A stretch of DNA of 64,000 nucleotides. Source: Modestobacter sp. VKM Ac-2985. GTDB taxonomy: Bacteria; Actinomycetota; Actinomycetes; Mycobacteriales; Geodermatophilaceae. Shown here piece after piece: positions 54,717-62,106 of the stretch. Position numbers and translations under genes: made by a program. The stretch's first letter is position 1; each line of letters starts with the position of its first letter. The stretch is from positions 62,001 to 126,000 of the forward strand of contig NZ_JAPVBI010000001.1 in NCBI RefSeq assembly GCF_026967925.1, read 5' to 3'. The notes below the pieces were generated by a model. The model had not been told where the DNA came from. It worked only from the letters and a program-made list of their open reading frames with translations, and searched no databases.

Positions 54717-56312
54717 TCAGCGGGCCTTGAGGTCCTTGCGGAGGATCTTGCCGGCCATCGACTTCGGGACCTGGTCGATGAACTCGACCAGGCGGATCTT
54801 CTTGTGCGGGGCGACGTGCTCGGCCATGTAGGCCTTGACGTCGTCCTCGCTGATCTCCGAGCCGGGCGCGCGGACGACGAACGCCTTGGGCAGCTCGTCG
54901 CCGCTCTCCTTGTCCAGCACCCCGATGACCGCGGCGTCGGCGATCTGCGGGTTGTTCAGCAGCACGGCCTCCAGCTCGGCCGGCGCCACCTGGTAGCCCT
55001 TGTACTTGATCAGCTCCTTGACCCGGTCGACCACGGTGTAGCGGCCCTCGTCGTCGACGATCGCCACGTCACCGGTGTGCAGCCAGCCGTCGGCGTCCAG
55101 CGTCTCGGCGGTGGCCTGCGGGTTGTTCAGGTAGCCCTTCATCACCTGCGGGCCGCGCACCCACAGCTCGCCGCGCTCGCCGGGGCCGGCGTCCTCCCCG
55201 GTGGCCGGGTCGATGAGCCGGCACTCGGTGTTGGGCAGTGCGTAGCCGACCGTCCCCTTGGGGGTCTCCCCGGCGCCGGCCGGCTCGAGCCCGGCCTCGG
55301 GCGTGGTGTGCGAGACGGGGGAGAGCTCGGTCATCCCGTAGCCCTGGCCCACCGCGGTGCCCTCGGCGGCGCCCTTGCGCAGCCGGTCCTGGGCGGCCTG
55401 GGCCAGCGACTCGTCCAGCGGGGCGGCGCCAGAGGTGACGCTGCGCAGCGAGGAGAGGTCGAACTGGTCGACCATCGGGTGCTTGGCCAGTGCGAGCACG
55501 ATGGGCGGGGCGACGAAGGCCCGGGTGATCTTCTGGTCCTGGATGACCCGGAGGAACTGCTCCAGGTCGAAGCGGGGCAGGGTGACGACGGCGCCGCCCC
55601 ACTGCAGGCCCTGGTTCATCAGCACGGTCAGGCCGTAGATGTGGAAGAACGGCAGGACGGCGATGATCCGCTCGTTGCCCTCGTCGACACCGGCCAGCGG
55701 GCGGGACTGGCTGACGTTGGCCACCAGGTTGCGGTGGGTGAGCATGACGCCCTTGGGCAGCCCGGTGGTGCCGCTGGAGTACGGGAGCGTGATCAGGTCG
55801 TTCGCCGGGTCGATGTCGACCTGCACGGCGGGGGCGTCGGCGGTGATGAGGTCGCGCAGCGAGGTGTGGCCCTCGGCGCCGTCCATCACGATGACCTCGT
55901 CGACCGGCGAGCGCTCGGCGGCGGCCAGCGCGCGGTCCAGGAACGGCGAGACGGTGACCAGCACCTTCGCCCCGGAGTCCTTCAGCTGGAAGGCGATCTC
56001 CTCCGGCGTGTACAGCGCGTTGACCGGGCTGATGACGCAGCCGGCCGCGGCGATGCCGTGGAAGACCACCGGGTACCAGATGGTGTTGGGGCTGAAGACG
56101 GCGACGACGTCGCCCTTGCGCAGGCCCCGGGCGTGCAGCGCGGCGGCGACCCGCTCGACGTAGAAGGCGAGCTCACCGTGGGTGATCGTCTCGCCGGAGA
56201 GGCCGTCGATCAGCGCCGGGCGGTCGGCCCGCTCCGCGGCTCCGGCCAGCACGAACTGCGGTACGGACAGCTCGGGGATCTCGACATCGGGATAGCGACT
56301 GGCGAACGCCAC
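54717..56312 (-). CDS. Acyl/aryl-CoA ligase (4-coumarate-CoA ligase-like)
   Basis: A 531-residue ANL-superfamily adenylating enzyme that activates a carboxylic acid with ATP and joins it to CoA. The AMP-binding P-loop is LPYSSGTTGLPKGV, followed by QGYGMTELSP, the hinge GWLHTGDVAIVDDEGRYTV and the catalytic lysine in KSMAGKILRKDL. Sequence style is that of actinobacterial 4-coumarate/aryl-CoA ligases, but the true substrate is not determinable by eye. GAGGAGG precedes the GTG start. The thioesterase gene upstream is in the same direction. Confidence 0.9.
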   Translation of the reverse strand: MAFASRYPDVEIPELSVPQFVLAGAAERADRPALIDGLSGETITHGELAFYVERVAAALHARGLRKGDVVAVFSPNTIWYPVVFHGIAAAGCVISPVNALYTPEEIAFQLKDSGAKVLVTVSPFLDRALAAAERSPVDEVIVMDGAEGHTSLRDLITADAPAVQVDIDPANDLITLPYSSGTTGLPKGVMLTHRNLVANVSQSRPLAGVDEGNERIIAVLPFFHIYGLTVLMNQGLQWGGAVVTLPRFDLEQFLRVIQDQKITRAFVAPPIVLALAKHPMVDQFDLSSLRSVTSGAAPLDESLAQAAQDRLRKGAAEGTAVGQGYGMTELSPVSHTTPEAGLEPAGAGETPKGTVGYALPNTECRLIDPATGEDAGPGERGELWVRGPQVMKGYLNNPQATAETLDADGWLHTGDVAIVDDEGRYTVVDRVKELIKYKGYQVAPAELEAVLLNNPQIADAAVIGVLDKESGDELPKAFVVRAPGSEISEDDVKAYMAEHVAPHKKIRLVEFIDQVPKSMAGKILRKDLKAR

Positions 56313-56405
56313 GGGGTCCTCCTCGACTCAGGTGCGGTGACGCCAGTCTCACATTCGGCGTGTCGCGCGCCACAGCCGGGGGCTACCCGCCGGTAGCTCC
56401 GCGGG

Positions 56406-56831
56406 TCAGCGGGGCCAGAGGACGGACTGCGTGCAGCGGAACAGCGCGAGCGTCTTCCCGGTGGCCTCGGCGGTGACCACGGCGTCCCAGACCTGCGTCG
56501 TCCGGCCGGCGTGCACGTTGGTGGCGACGGCGGAGATGCGGCCCTCCCGGGCCGTGCTCAGGTGGTTGCTCTTCAGCTCGATGGTGGTGAAGCCGCTGGA
56601 CCCCTCGGGCAGCAGCGCCCGGGTGGGCAGGCCGCAGCTGGTGTCGGCGAGGGTGACCACGGTGCCGGCGTGCAGGTAGCCGTTGGGCGCCAGCAGCTCG
56701 GGCCGGACGTCCAGGTGCGAGGTGAGCCGGCCTGGCTCGTGGGTGTCGACGACGATGCCGAGCAGTCCGGGGAAGGTGCCCGGCAGCAGGTCGTTGAGCT
56801 CGTCGGCGGTGTGGAACCCGGTGGCGGCCAT
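56406..56831 (-). CDS. PaaI-type hotdog thioesterase
   Basis: A 141-residue single hotdog-fold protein that should hydrolyse acyl- or aryl-CoA thioesters. Visible are GYLHAGTVVTLADTSCGLPT (the catalytic helix) and TTIELKSNHLSTAREGRISAV. ATG 56831 lies 7 nt after TAGGTT on the minus strand and is preferred to a TTG three codons earlier. Its neighbour is a CoA ligase, so the two may balance the same CoA pool. That is inference. Confidence 0.88.
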   Translation of the reverse strand: MAATGFHTADELNDLLPGTFPGLLGIVVDTHEPGRLTSHLDVRPELLAPNGYLHAGTVVTLADTSCGLPTRALLPEGSSGFTTIELKSNHLSTAREGRISAVATNVHAGRTTQVWDAVVTAEATGKTLALFRCTQSVLWPR

Positions 56832-56838
56832 GCCGGGC

Positions 56839-56844
56839 AACCTA
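56839..56844 (-). promoter_or_regulatory. -10 box of the thioesterase gene
   Basis: TAGGTT, then 7 nt, then ATG at 56831. Confidence 0.55.
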
Positions 56845-56865
56845 TCTCCGCAGGTGCGCCGCCCC

Positions 56866-57747
56866 TCAGGCCAGGCCGCGGGTGGTGCGGGCCGGCGGGC
56901 GGTCGCCGCGGATCGAGGCGACCATGTCCAGCGTCTGCCGGGTCGCCGCCACGTCGTGCACCCGGAACACCCGGGCGCCCAGCCAGGCGCTGACCGAGGT
57001 CGCCGCCAGGGTGCCGGTCAGCCGCTGGTCCACCGGCAGGTCGAGGGTCTCCCCGACGAAGTCCTTGTTCGACAGCGCGACCAGCACCGACCAGCCCGTC
57101 GCGACCAGCTCGTCGAGCCGCCGGGTGGCCTCCAGCGAGTGCCGGGTGTTCTTGCCGAAGTCGTGCCCGGGGTCGATCAGCACCCGCTCGGCGTCCACGC
57201 CGGCGGCCACGGCGGCCTCGGCGAGCGCCGTCGTCCGCCGGACGATGTCGGTCACCACGTCGTCGTAGCTGACCCGGTGCGGCCGGGTCCGTGGTGGCAG
57301 CCCGCCGGCGTGGGTGCAGACGATCCCCGCACCGGCCCCGGCGGCGACCACCGCCAGCTCCGGGTCGACCCCGCCCCAGGCGTCGTTCACCACGTCGGCG
57401 CCGGCGGCGAGCGCCTCCCGGGCCACCTCGGCCCGCCAGGTGTCGATCGAGATCGGCAGCCGTGGGTGCGCGGCGCGGATCGCCGCGACCAGGTCCACGG
57501 TCCGCCGGATCTCCTCGGCCGGGTCCACCTCCGCGCCCGGGGCGGCCTTCACCCCGCCGACGTCCACCATGTCCGCGCCCTCGGCGACCACCTGGTCGAC
57601 GCGGGCCAGCGCGGCGTCCAGCGCGAAGGTGGCGCCGCCGTCGTAGAACGAGTCCGGGGTGCGGTTGACGATCGCCATGACGACCAGCCCGCCGTCGGGG
57701 ACGTCGAGGGCACCGATGCGCAGCACCGAGACAGCCAACCACGCCAT
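56866..57747 (-). CDS. folP: Dihydropteroate synthase, FolP2-like
   Basis: A 293-residue TIM-barrel of the dihydropteroate synthase family (folate pathway). Visible are VMAIVNRTPDSFYDGG (the pterin/pyrophosphate loop), DMVDVGGVKAAPGAEVD, ISIDTWRAEVAREAL and the late VFRVHDVAATRQTLDM. The first-loop sequence VNRTPDSFYDGG and VGGVKAAPG differ from canonical VNVTPDSFSDGG and GGESTRPGA. This matches the actinobacterial FolP2 branch, whose M. tuberculosis member lacks dihydropteroate synthase activity. No other folate genes are here, so its function may differ. It diverges from a DinB gene 12 bp away. Confidence 0.88.
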   Translation of the reverse strand: MAWLAVSVLRIGALDVPDGGLVVMAIVNRTPDSFYDGGATFALDAALARVDQVVAEGADMVDVGGVKAAPGAEVDPAEEIRRTVDLVAAIRAAHPRLPISIDTWRAEVAREALAAGADVVNDAWGGVDPELAVVAAGAGAGIVCTHAGGLPPRTRPHRVSYDDVVTDIVRRTTALAEAAVAAGVDAERVLIDPGHDFGKNTRHSLEATRRLDELVATGWSVLVALSNKDFVGETLDLPVDQRLTGTLAATSVSAWLGARVFRVHDVAATRQTLDMVASIRGDRPPARTTRGLA

Positions 57748-57758
57748 GATCTGCGGTC

Positions 57759-58304
57759 ATGACCGACTTCGTGCAGGCCCCCGAGCGCGTCGACCCGCCG
57801 TACCGGGACGCCGAACGCCCCGCGGTGCAGGCCTGGCTGGAGTACCAGCGGGGCACGCTGCTGACCAAGTGCGCCGGCCTCACCCCCGAGCAGCTGGGCG
57901 AGCGGTCGGTGCCGCCTTCCTCGCTGAGCCTTCGCGGGCTGGTGCGGCACATGACCGAGGTCGAGCGCGGCTGGTTCCGCCGGGTGCTGGCCGGGCAGGA
58001 CGCCCCGGACCTGTACTGCACACCCGACGACCCGGACGGTGACTTCGACGGCGTGGGCCGGGACGCCGACGAGCCGGACACGGTGGCCCGGGAGTTCGCC
58101 CGGTTCGCCGAGGAGTGCGAGGTCAGCCGCGACATCGCCGACGGGTTCGGGTCGTTGGACGACCTGGGCCGGGGCCGCACCAGCCGGAGTCGGGAGCAGG
58201 TCTCGCTGCGCTGGGTGTACCTGCACATGATCGAGGAGTACGCCCGGCACAACGGCCACGCCGACCTCCTGCGCGAGCGCATCGACGGCGCCACCGGCGA
58301 CTGA
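57759..58304 (+). CDS. DinB/DUF664 family protein, paralogue 1
   Basis: A 181-residue four-helix-bundle protein of the DinB/DUF664 superfamily, related to mycothiol-dependent maleylpyruvate isomerase-type enzymes. The metal-ligand histidines are likely those in LRGLVRHMTEVERGW and LHMIEEYARHNGHADLLRE. Function is unknown. Many relatives are thiol-dependent transferases in mycothiol-making bacteria. It is 65% or more similar to the next gene by eye. Confidence 0.87.
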   Translation: MTDFVQAPERVDPPYRDAERPAVQAWLEYQRGTLLTKCAGLTPEQLGERSVPPSSLSLRGLVRHMTEVERGWFRRVLAGQDAPDLYCTPDDPDGDFDGVGRDADEPDTVAREFARFAEECEVSRDIADGFGSLDDLGRGRTSRSREQVSLRWVYLHMIEEYARHNGHADLLRERIDGATGD

Positions 58305-58308
58305 AGAA

Positions 58309-58362
58309 GGACCCCGTCGCCCCCCCACTCGCAGGCTCGTGGCGGGCCCCTGCGACGGCGCC
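58309..58362 (-). repeat. Covarying stem repeat, copy D (inverted)
   Basis: Read on the minus strand, GGCGCCGTCGC faces GCGACGGGGTC with one mismatch. The core CCCGCCACGAGCCTGCGAG is as in the other copies. On the plus strand it begins 4 bp after the stop of the first DinB gene and can act as its terminator. Confidence 0.85.
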
Positions 58363-58435
58363 GGACCCGCTGAGGCCCAGGGGCCTCAGCGGAGCGCGCC
58401 CCGGGTGAGGACGGTCGGCCCGGCAGACTGGTCGG

Positions 58436-58975
58436 GTGACTGCGCTGCCGCCTGCGCCCACCCGGGTCGACCCGCCGTTCACCGACGGCGAGCGCGCCGC
58501 GGTGGAGGCCTGGCTGGACGTCCACCGGGCGACGCTGCTGACCACGTGCGCCGGCCTGACGCCCGAGCAACTGGGTGAGCGGTCGGTGCCGCCCTCGTCG
58601 TTGAGCCTGCGCGGGCTGCTCCGGCACATGACCGACGTCGAGCGGTACTGGTTCACCCGCGTCGTCGCCGGCCGCGAGGCGCCGACGGTCTACTGGACCG
58701 ACGAGGAGGACGCGGAGTTCACCGGGGTGGGGGCCGAGGGCGACGACCCGACCACCGCCGTCCCGGCGGAGCTGGCCGCCTTCACCGCCGAGGTCGAGGC
58801 CAGCCGCGCGGTCGCCGCCGGGCAGGGCTCGCTCGACGACCTCAGCGCCGGACTGCGGTACGGCGAGCAGGTCTCGCTGCGCTGGGTGTACCTGCACATG
58901 ATCGAGGAGTACGCCCGGCACAACGGCCACGCCGACCTGCTGCGCGAGTGCACCGACGGCACCACCGGCGACTGA
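58436..58975 (+). CDS. DinB/DUF664 family protein, paralogue 2
   Basis: A 179-residue tandem paralogue of the preceding gene with the same motifs (LRGLLRHMTDVERYW, LHMIEEYARHNGHADLL). The last ~110 bp of the two genes are almost identical, as is the block encoding GLTPEQLGERSVPPSSLSLR, whereas the middle has diverged strongly. The GTG start lacks a clear ribosome-binding site. A palindrome follows 5 bp after its stop. Confidence 0.87.
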   Translation: MTALPPAPTRVDPPFTDGERAAVEAWLDVHRATLLTTCAGLTPEQLGERSVPPSSLSLRGLLRHMTDVERYWFTRVVAGREAPTVYWTDEEDAEFTGVGAEGDDPTTAVPAELAAFTAEVEASRAVAAGQGSLDDLSAGLRYGEQVSLRWVYLHMIEEYARHNGHADLLRECTDGTTGD

Positions 58976-58980
58976 CCCCT

Positions 58981-59006
58981 CCCACCACAATGGCCATTGT
59001 GGTGGG
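58981..59006. repeat. Perfect 26-bp palindrome centred on ATGGCCAT, copy 2
   Basis: CCCACCACAATGG and its complement meet without a loop. It shares the CCACC...ATGGCCAT...GGTGG plan with 16901-16938 and runs straight into a GGGGCCGA-family hairpin. Confidence 0.75.
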
Positions 59007-59030
59007 GGCCGGGATCGCGACTTCGGCCCC
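59005..59030. terminator. Hairpin terminator of the GGGGCCGA family
   Basis: GGGGCCG (59005-59011) pairs with CGGCCCC (59024-59030), 5 bp beyond the acetamidase stop. One base differs from the 16045-16070 copy when read on the minus strand. Confidence 0.7.
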
Positions 59031-59035
59031 TCGGA

Positions 59036-59986
59036 TCAGCGGATGGCGCCCCAGGGGAGGACGGCGTGCACCCCGACGACCTGGTTGACCACCTGGGTGA
59101 CCCGCAGGTCGACCACCACGCTGGCCAGGGCGAGCGCGTCGGAGCGGCCGATCCCGTGCAGCGCGGCCATCACGTCGAGCATCGCGTCCAGCGCGATCGC
59201 CATCGCCTCGTCCAGGTCGTCGGCCACGCCCATCGTCACCCAGCCGGCCGGGGTCTTCGCGACCGGCGTCGTCACCGGGGCGCCGAAGAGGTCCGGCAGC
59301 ACGTCCAGGGTCAGGTCGACGGCGTCCATCGGGCACTCGATCGCCGTCCCGGCCACCTCGCCGTCGCCCTGCGCGGCGTGCCCGTCGCCGACCGACAGCA
59401 GCCCGCCGGGCACGGTCACCGGCAGGTACAGCGTCGCCCCGGCGACCAGCTCGCGGCAGTCGATGTTCCCGCCGTGCCAGTAGGGCGGGATCGTCGAGTG
59501 CTCACCCGGCTCGGCCGGCGGCACGCCCATCACCCCGAGGAACGGCCGCAGCGCGATCGAGTGCCCGGCCTGGTTGCGGCCGATCCCGGCGGCGGGGTCG
59601 AGCCGCCAGCTGTGCACCACCGGTTCCGCGGTCACCCCCAGCCGCTCGTTCAGCGGGGTCGAGCGCAGGCCGACGTAGGTGGTCCCGAACGCGGCCGGGA
59701 CGACGTCGTCGATCCGGACGCTCAGCACCTGACCGGGCTGCGCGCCGGCGACCGCCACCGGACCGGTCAGCGCGTGCCCGTACGCGGGATCGTGCACCGG
59801 GTGCCGGGGCCGGCCGACCATGTCCAGGCCGTGGTCGCCGTTGTGCGCGCCGGTCCACCAGCCGGAGTCCAGGGTGCCGATGCGCACCGTCGTCCCCGGC
59901 TCGACGGTCAGCGCCGGCGGGAGCGAGGGGTCCCAGTGCCCGTGCAGCGTGCGCGCGTCGGGCAACAGGACGTGACGGGACTCCAT
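59036..59986 (-). CDS. Acetamidase/formamidase family hydrolase
   Basis: A 316-residue amidase of the FmdA/AmdA family, which releases ammonia from formamide or acetamide and belongs to the zinc-dependent class. Family segments are WWTGAHNGDHGLDMVGRP, GGNIDCRELVAGATLYLPV and SVGDGHAAQGDGEVAGTAIE, with the conserved His and Asp/Glu ligands. ATG 59986 is the natural start. No amide transporter or regulator is adjacent. It ends at a terminator. Confidence 0.9.
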   Translation of the reverse strand: MESRHVLLPDARTLHGHWDPSLPPALTVEPGTTVRIGTLDSGWWTGAHNGDHGLDMVGRPRHPVHDPAYGHALTGPVAVAGAQPGQVLSVRIDDVVPAAFGTTYVGLRSTPLNERLGVTAEPVVHSWRLDPAAGIGRNQAGHSIALRPFLGVMGVPPAEPGEHSTIPPYWHGGNIDCRELVAGATLYLPVTVPGGLLSVGDGHAAQGDGEVAGTAIECPMDAVDLTLDVLPDLFGAPVTTPVAKTPAGWVTMGVADDLDEAMAIALDAMLDVMAALHGIGRSDALALASVVVDLRVTQVVNQVVGVHAVLPWGAIR

Positions 59987-60003
59987 GTCCTCATCTTCGT
60001 GTC

Positions 60004-60065
60004 AGGCACAGGAGGCTCTTCACCCGGTATCGGCCCGAGAACTGGGTGGACAGCTTCCTGTGCCT
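60004..60065. repeat. Long-stem repeat (GGCACAGGAGGCT family), copy 2
   Basis: AGGCACAGGAGGCTCTTCAC (start of left arm) pairs with the arm ending in AGCTTCCTGTGCCT at 60065, with a few wobbles and mismatches. It lies immediately after the serine hydrolase stop, as copy 1 lies after the kinase stop. Confidence 0.8.
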
Positions 60066-60067
60066 CG

Positions 60068-61315
60068 TCAGCGGAGGGCCTGCTGGACCAGGGGGCGCAG
60101 GTGGGCGCGCACCGGGAGGGTGCTCGAGGGCAGCAGCTGCGTGTAGAAGGTGACCGTCAGGTCCTCCACCGGGTCGACGTAGAACTCCGTGGAGGCCGCC
60201 CCGCCCCAGCTGTAGGTGCCCACGCTGGACACCCCGCCGTAGCGCACCGGGTCCAGGACCATGGAGAACCCCAGCCCGAAGCCGACGCCGCGCAACGGGG
60301 TCTCCGCGTAGAGCGGCCGGCCGGCGGACTCCAGGTCCGCACCCCCGGGGAGGTGGTTGCGGACCATGTGCGCCACGGTGCGGGAGCCCAGCACCCGACC
60401 GGCGTCCGGGTCCTCCCCGACCTGACCGCCGCGGCGCAGCATCTCGACGAACCTCAGGTAGTCACCCGCCGTGGAGACCAGCCCGGCACCCCCGGCGAGG
60501 AAGGTGGGCTTGCGCAGGGCGGCCTGCGCGAACGGGGCCGGCAGCAGCGTGAGCCCGGGCCCGTAGAGCTGGGCGAGGGCCTCGACGTCGTCGTCGGCGC
60601 GCAGCCCGAAGGAGGTCTGGGTCATGCCCAGCGGCTCGAACACCCGCTCGGCGAACACCTCGTCCAGCGGCTTGCCGGCGATCACCTCGACCAACCGGCC
60701 CAGCACGTCGGTGGAGACGCCGTAGTTCCACTCGGTGCCCGGCTGGAACAGCAGTGGCATCTCCGCGAACTGGCGCACGACCTCCGCGGAGTCGGCCCCG
60801 GGCGGAGAGCCCCACTCGTGGCCGCGCAGCCGGTAGAGCCCGTCGACCGGGTGGGCGTGGTGGAAGCCGTAGGTCAGCCCGGAGGTGTGCGTCAGCAGGT
60901 GCCAGACCCGGATCGGCTCCATCAGCGGCACGGTCACCGGCTTCTGCGCCGGGCCGGCGGTCCAGACCCGCGTCTCGGCGAACTCGGGCAGCCAGCGGCT
61001 GATCGGGTCGGTGAGCTCGAAGGCCCCCTCCTCGTACAGCGACATCGCCGCGACGGAGGTGACCGGCTTGGTCATCGAGTAGATCCGCCACCGGGTGTCC
61101 TCGGTGACCGGGCGGCCGGCCTCGACGTCGCGCTGCCCGTGCCGGCCGACGTGCACCAGCCGGCCGTGCCGGGCGACGGTGACCAGGAAGCCGGGCAGCT
61201 GGCCCTCGTCGACGTAGCGGGCCAGCCGGCGGTCCAGCCGCTGCAGCCGGCCGGCGTCCAGCCCGACCTCGGCCGGGTCGGTGGTCACGGACAGGTCGGT
61301 CTGCACAGCCGTCAC
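60068..61315 (-). CDS. Serine hydrolase, class C beta-lactamase/esterase family
   Basis: A 415-residue protein of the beta-lactamase/penicillin-binding-protein fold used by many esterases. The nucleophile motif SxxK is IYSMTKPVTS, the tyrosine motif is WNYGVS, and the HLLTHTSGLTYGF segment is typical of the family. No signal peptide is apparent, so it is probably a cytoplasmic esterase rather than a true beta-lactamase. GTG 61315 is chosen because an earlier ATG falls within a terminator hairpin. Confidence 0.87.
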   Translation of the reverse strand: MTAVQTDLSVTTDPAEVGLDAGRLQRLDRRLARYVDEGQLPGFLVTVARHGRLVHVGRHGQRDVEAGRPVTEDTRWRIYSMTKPVTSVAAMSLYEEGAFELTDPISRWLPEFAETRVWTAGPAQKPVTVPLMEPIRVWHLLTHTSGLTYGFHHAHPVDGLYRLRGHEWGSPPGADSAEVVRQFAEMPLLFQPGTEWNYGVSTDVLGRLVEVIAGKPLDEVFAERVFEPLGMTQTSFGLRADDDVEALAQLYGPGLTLLPAPFAQAALRKPTFLAGGAGLVSTAGDYLRFVEMLRRGGQVGEDPDAGRVLGSRTVAHMVRNHLPGGADLESAGRPLYAETPLRGVGFGLGFSMVLDPVRYGGVSSVGTYSWGGAASTEFYVDPVEDLTVTFYTQLLPSSTLPVRAHLRPLVQQALR

Positions 61316-61355
61316 GCGGGCACTCCGCTCGTCGCGGGCCCGCTCCCCGATGAGC

Positions 61356-61406
61356 GGCGCCCCCGCTCGCATCCTGACACGGTGGTCAGGAGCGAGTGGG
61401 GGCGCC
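61356..61406. terminator. Long hairpin downstream of the HU gene
   Basis: GGCGCCCCCGCTCGCATCCT (start of the left arm, from 61357) pairs with an arm ending at 61406, with one wobble and one bulged A. It lies 41 bp beyond the HU stop on the minus strand. Confidence 0.75.
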
Positions 61407-61446
61407 GGGGTGGTGCTCGGTGCGGCCCTCGCCGGAGGGCCCGCCG

Positions 61447-61734
61447 TCAGGAGACCGGGACGGCGGCGGCGGCCTTCTTCAGGTTGGAGCCGGCGGTCAC
61501 CTTCGCGGTGTGCGCTGCGGCGATCTCGATCGACTCACCGGTCTGCGGGTTGCGGCCGGTGCGGGCCGAACGCTGCGAGCGCTCGACGGTCAGCAGACCG
61601 GGCACGGCGACCTTGTCGCCCCGGGTGATGGCCTCGACGAGCTCCTCCTGGAGCCCGTTGATCACCGAGTCGACGGTCGACGCGGGGACGTCGACGCGCT
61701 TGGAGATGGCGGAGACGAGTTCGGCCTTGTTCAT
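61447..61734 (-). CDS. hup: HU family nucleoid DNA-binding protein
   Basis: A 95-residue histone-like protein. MNKAELVSAISKR, the central GDKVAVPGLLTVERSQRSAR and the arm motif TGRNPQTGESIEI are classic HU. It lacks the long Lys/Ala-rich tail of mycobacterial HupB and ends soon after the core (SNLKKAAAAVPVS). GAGAGG precedes the ATG. It has a ~370-bp upstream region that includes a small hairpin in the leader. Confidence 0.96.
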   Translation of the reverse strand: MNKAELVSAISKRVDVPASTVDSVINGLQEELVEAITRGDKVAVPGLLTVERSQRSARTGRNPQTGESIEIAAAHTAKVTAGSNLKKAAAAVPVS

Positions 61735-62031
61735 GGTGTTCCTCTCGCGGTGGTGGAGCAGCCCATCCCGGTGCGGGATGGGCGCAGTCGTGGTGTCGTG
61801 CCTGGTCGGGCCGGGGGCGTTCCCCCGTCGTCCAGGTGGACCTCCGGGTCTCCAGCGTGCCAACTCGCTGGACACCAGGTGTGCAGCGGGGGTCCGGTGG
61901 GCGGAGCTGGCCGACCCCGTCGTCGACCAGGAACGGCGGGCACGTTGCCATGTCGACCAGGGTGTTGGCGAGCCGGGAGCCCGGATTTCCGGGGATTTCC
62001 TGCTCCCTGGTCCCAGTGGTCACGCTTTTGT
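61735..62031. other. Upstream region of hup, no gene
   Basis: This holds the hup leader, with the hairpin GCCCATCC...GGGATGGGC near 61759-61781, and relatively AT-richer sequence (for example TTTCCGGGGATTTCC near 61985) that may contain the hup promoter. I see no coding sequence. Repeat copy C follows. Confidence 0.5.
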
Positions 62032-62087
62032 GGCCCTCCTGCAGGGGCCCGCCGCGAGCTTGCGAGCGGTGGGGGGCAGGAGGGTCC
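62032..62087 (+). repeat. Covarying stem repeat, copy C
   Basis: GGCCCTCCTGC faces GCAGGAGGGTC with all 11 outer positions paired (one G-T). The core is CCCGCCGCGAGCTTGCGAG. The -10 box TAGCGT of the next gene begins 6 bp after the element, exactly as at copy A. Confidence 0.85.
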
Positions 62088-62093
62088 TTCAAC

Positions 62094-62099
62094 TAGCGT
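62094..62099 (+). promoter_or_regulatory. -10 box of the aldo/keto reductase gene
   Basis: TAGCGT, then 7 nt, then ATG at 62107. It lies directly downstream of repeat copy C. Confidence 0.6.
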
Positions 62100-62106
62100 T
62101 GCGGTC

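Noticed and set aside
61316-61372. Earlier ATG for the serine hydrolase
   Set aside because: It falls within the 61356-61406 hairpin that terminates the HU transcript; the added residues look non-coding.
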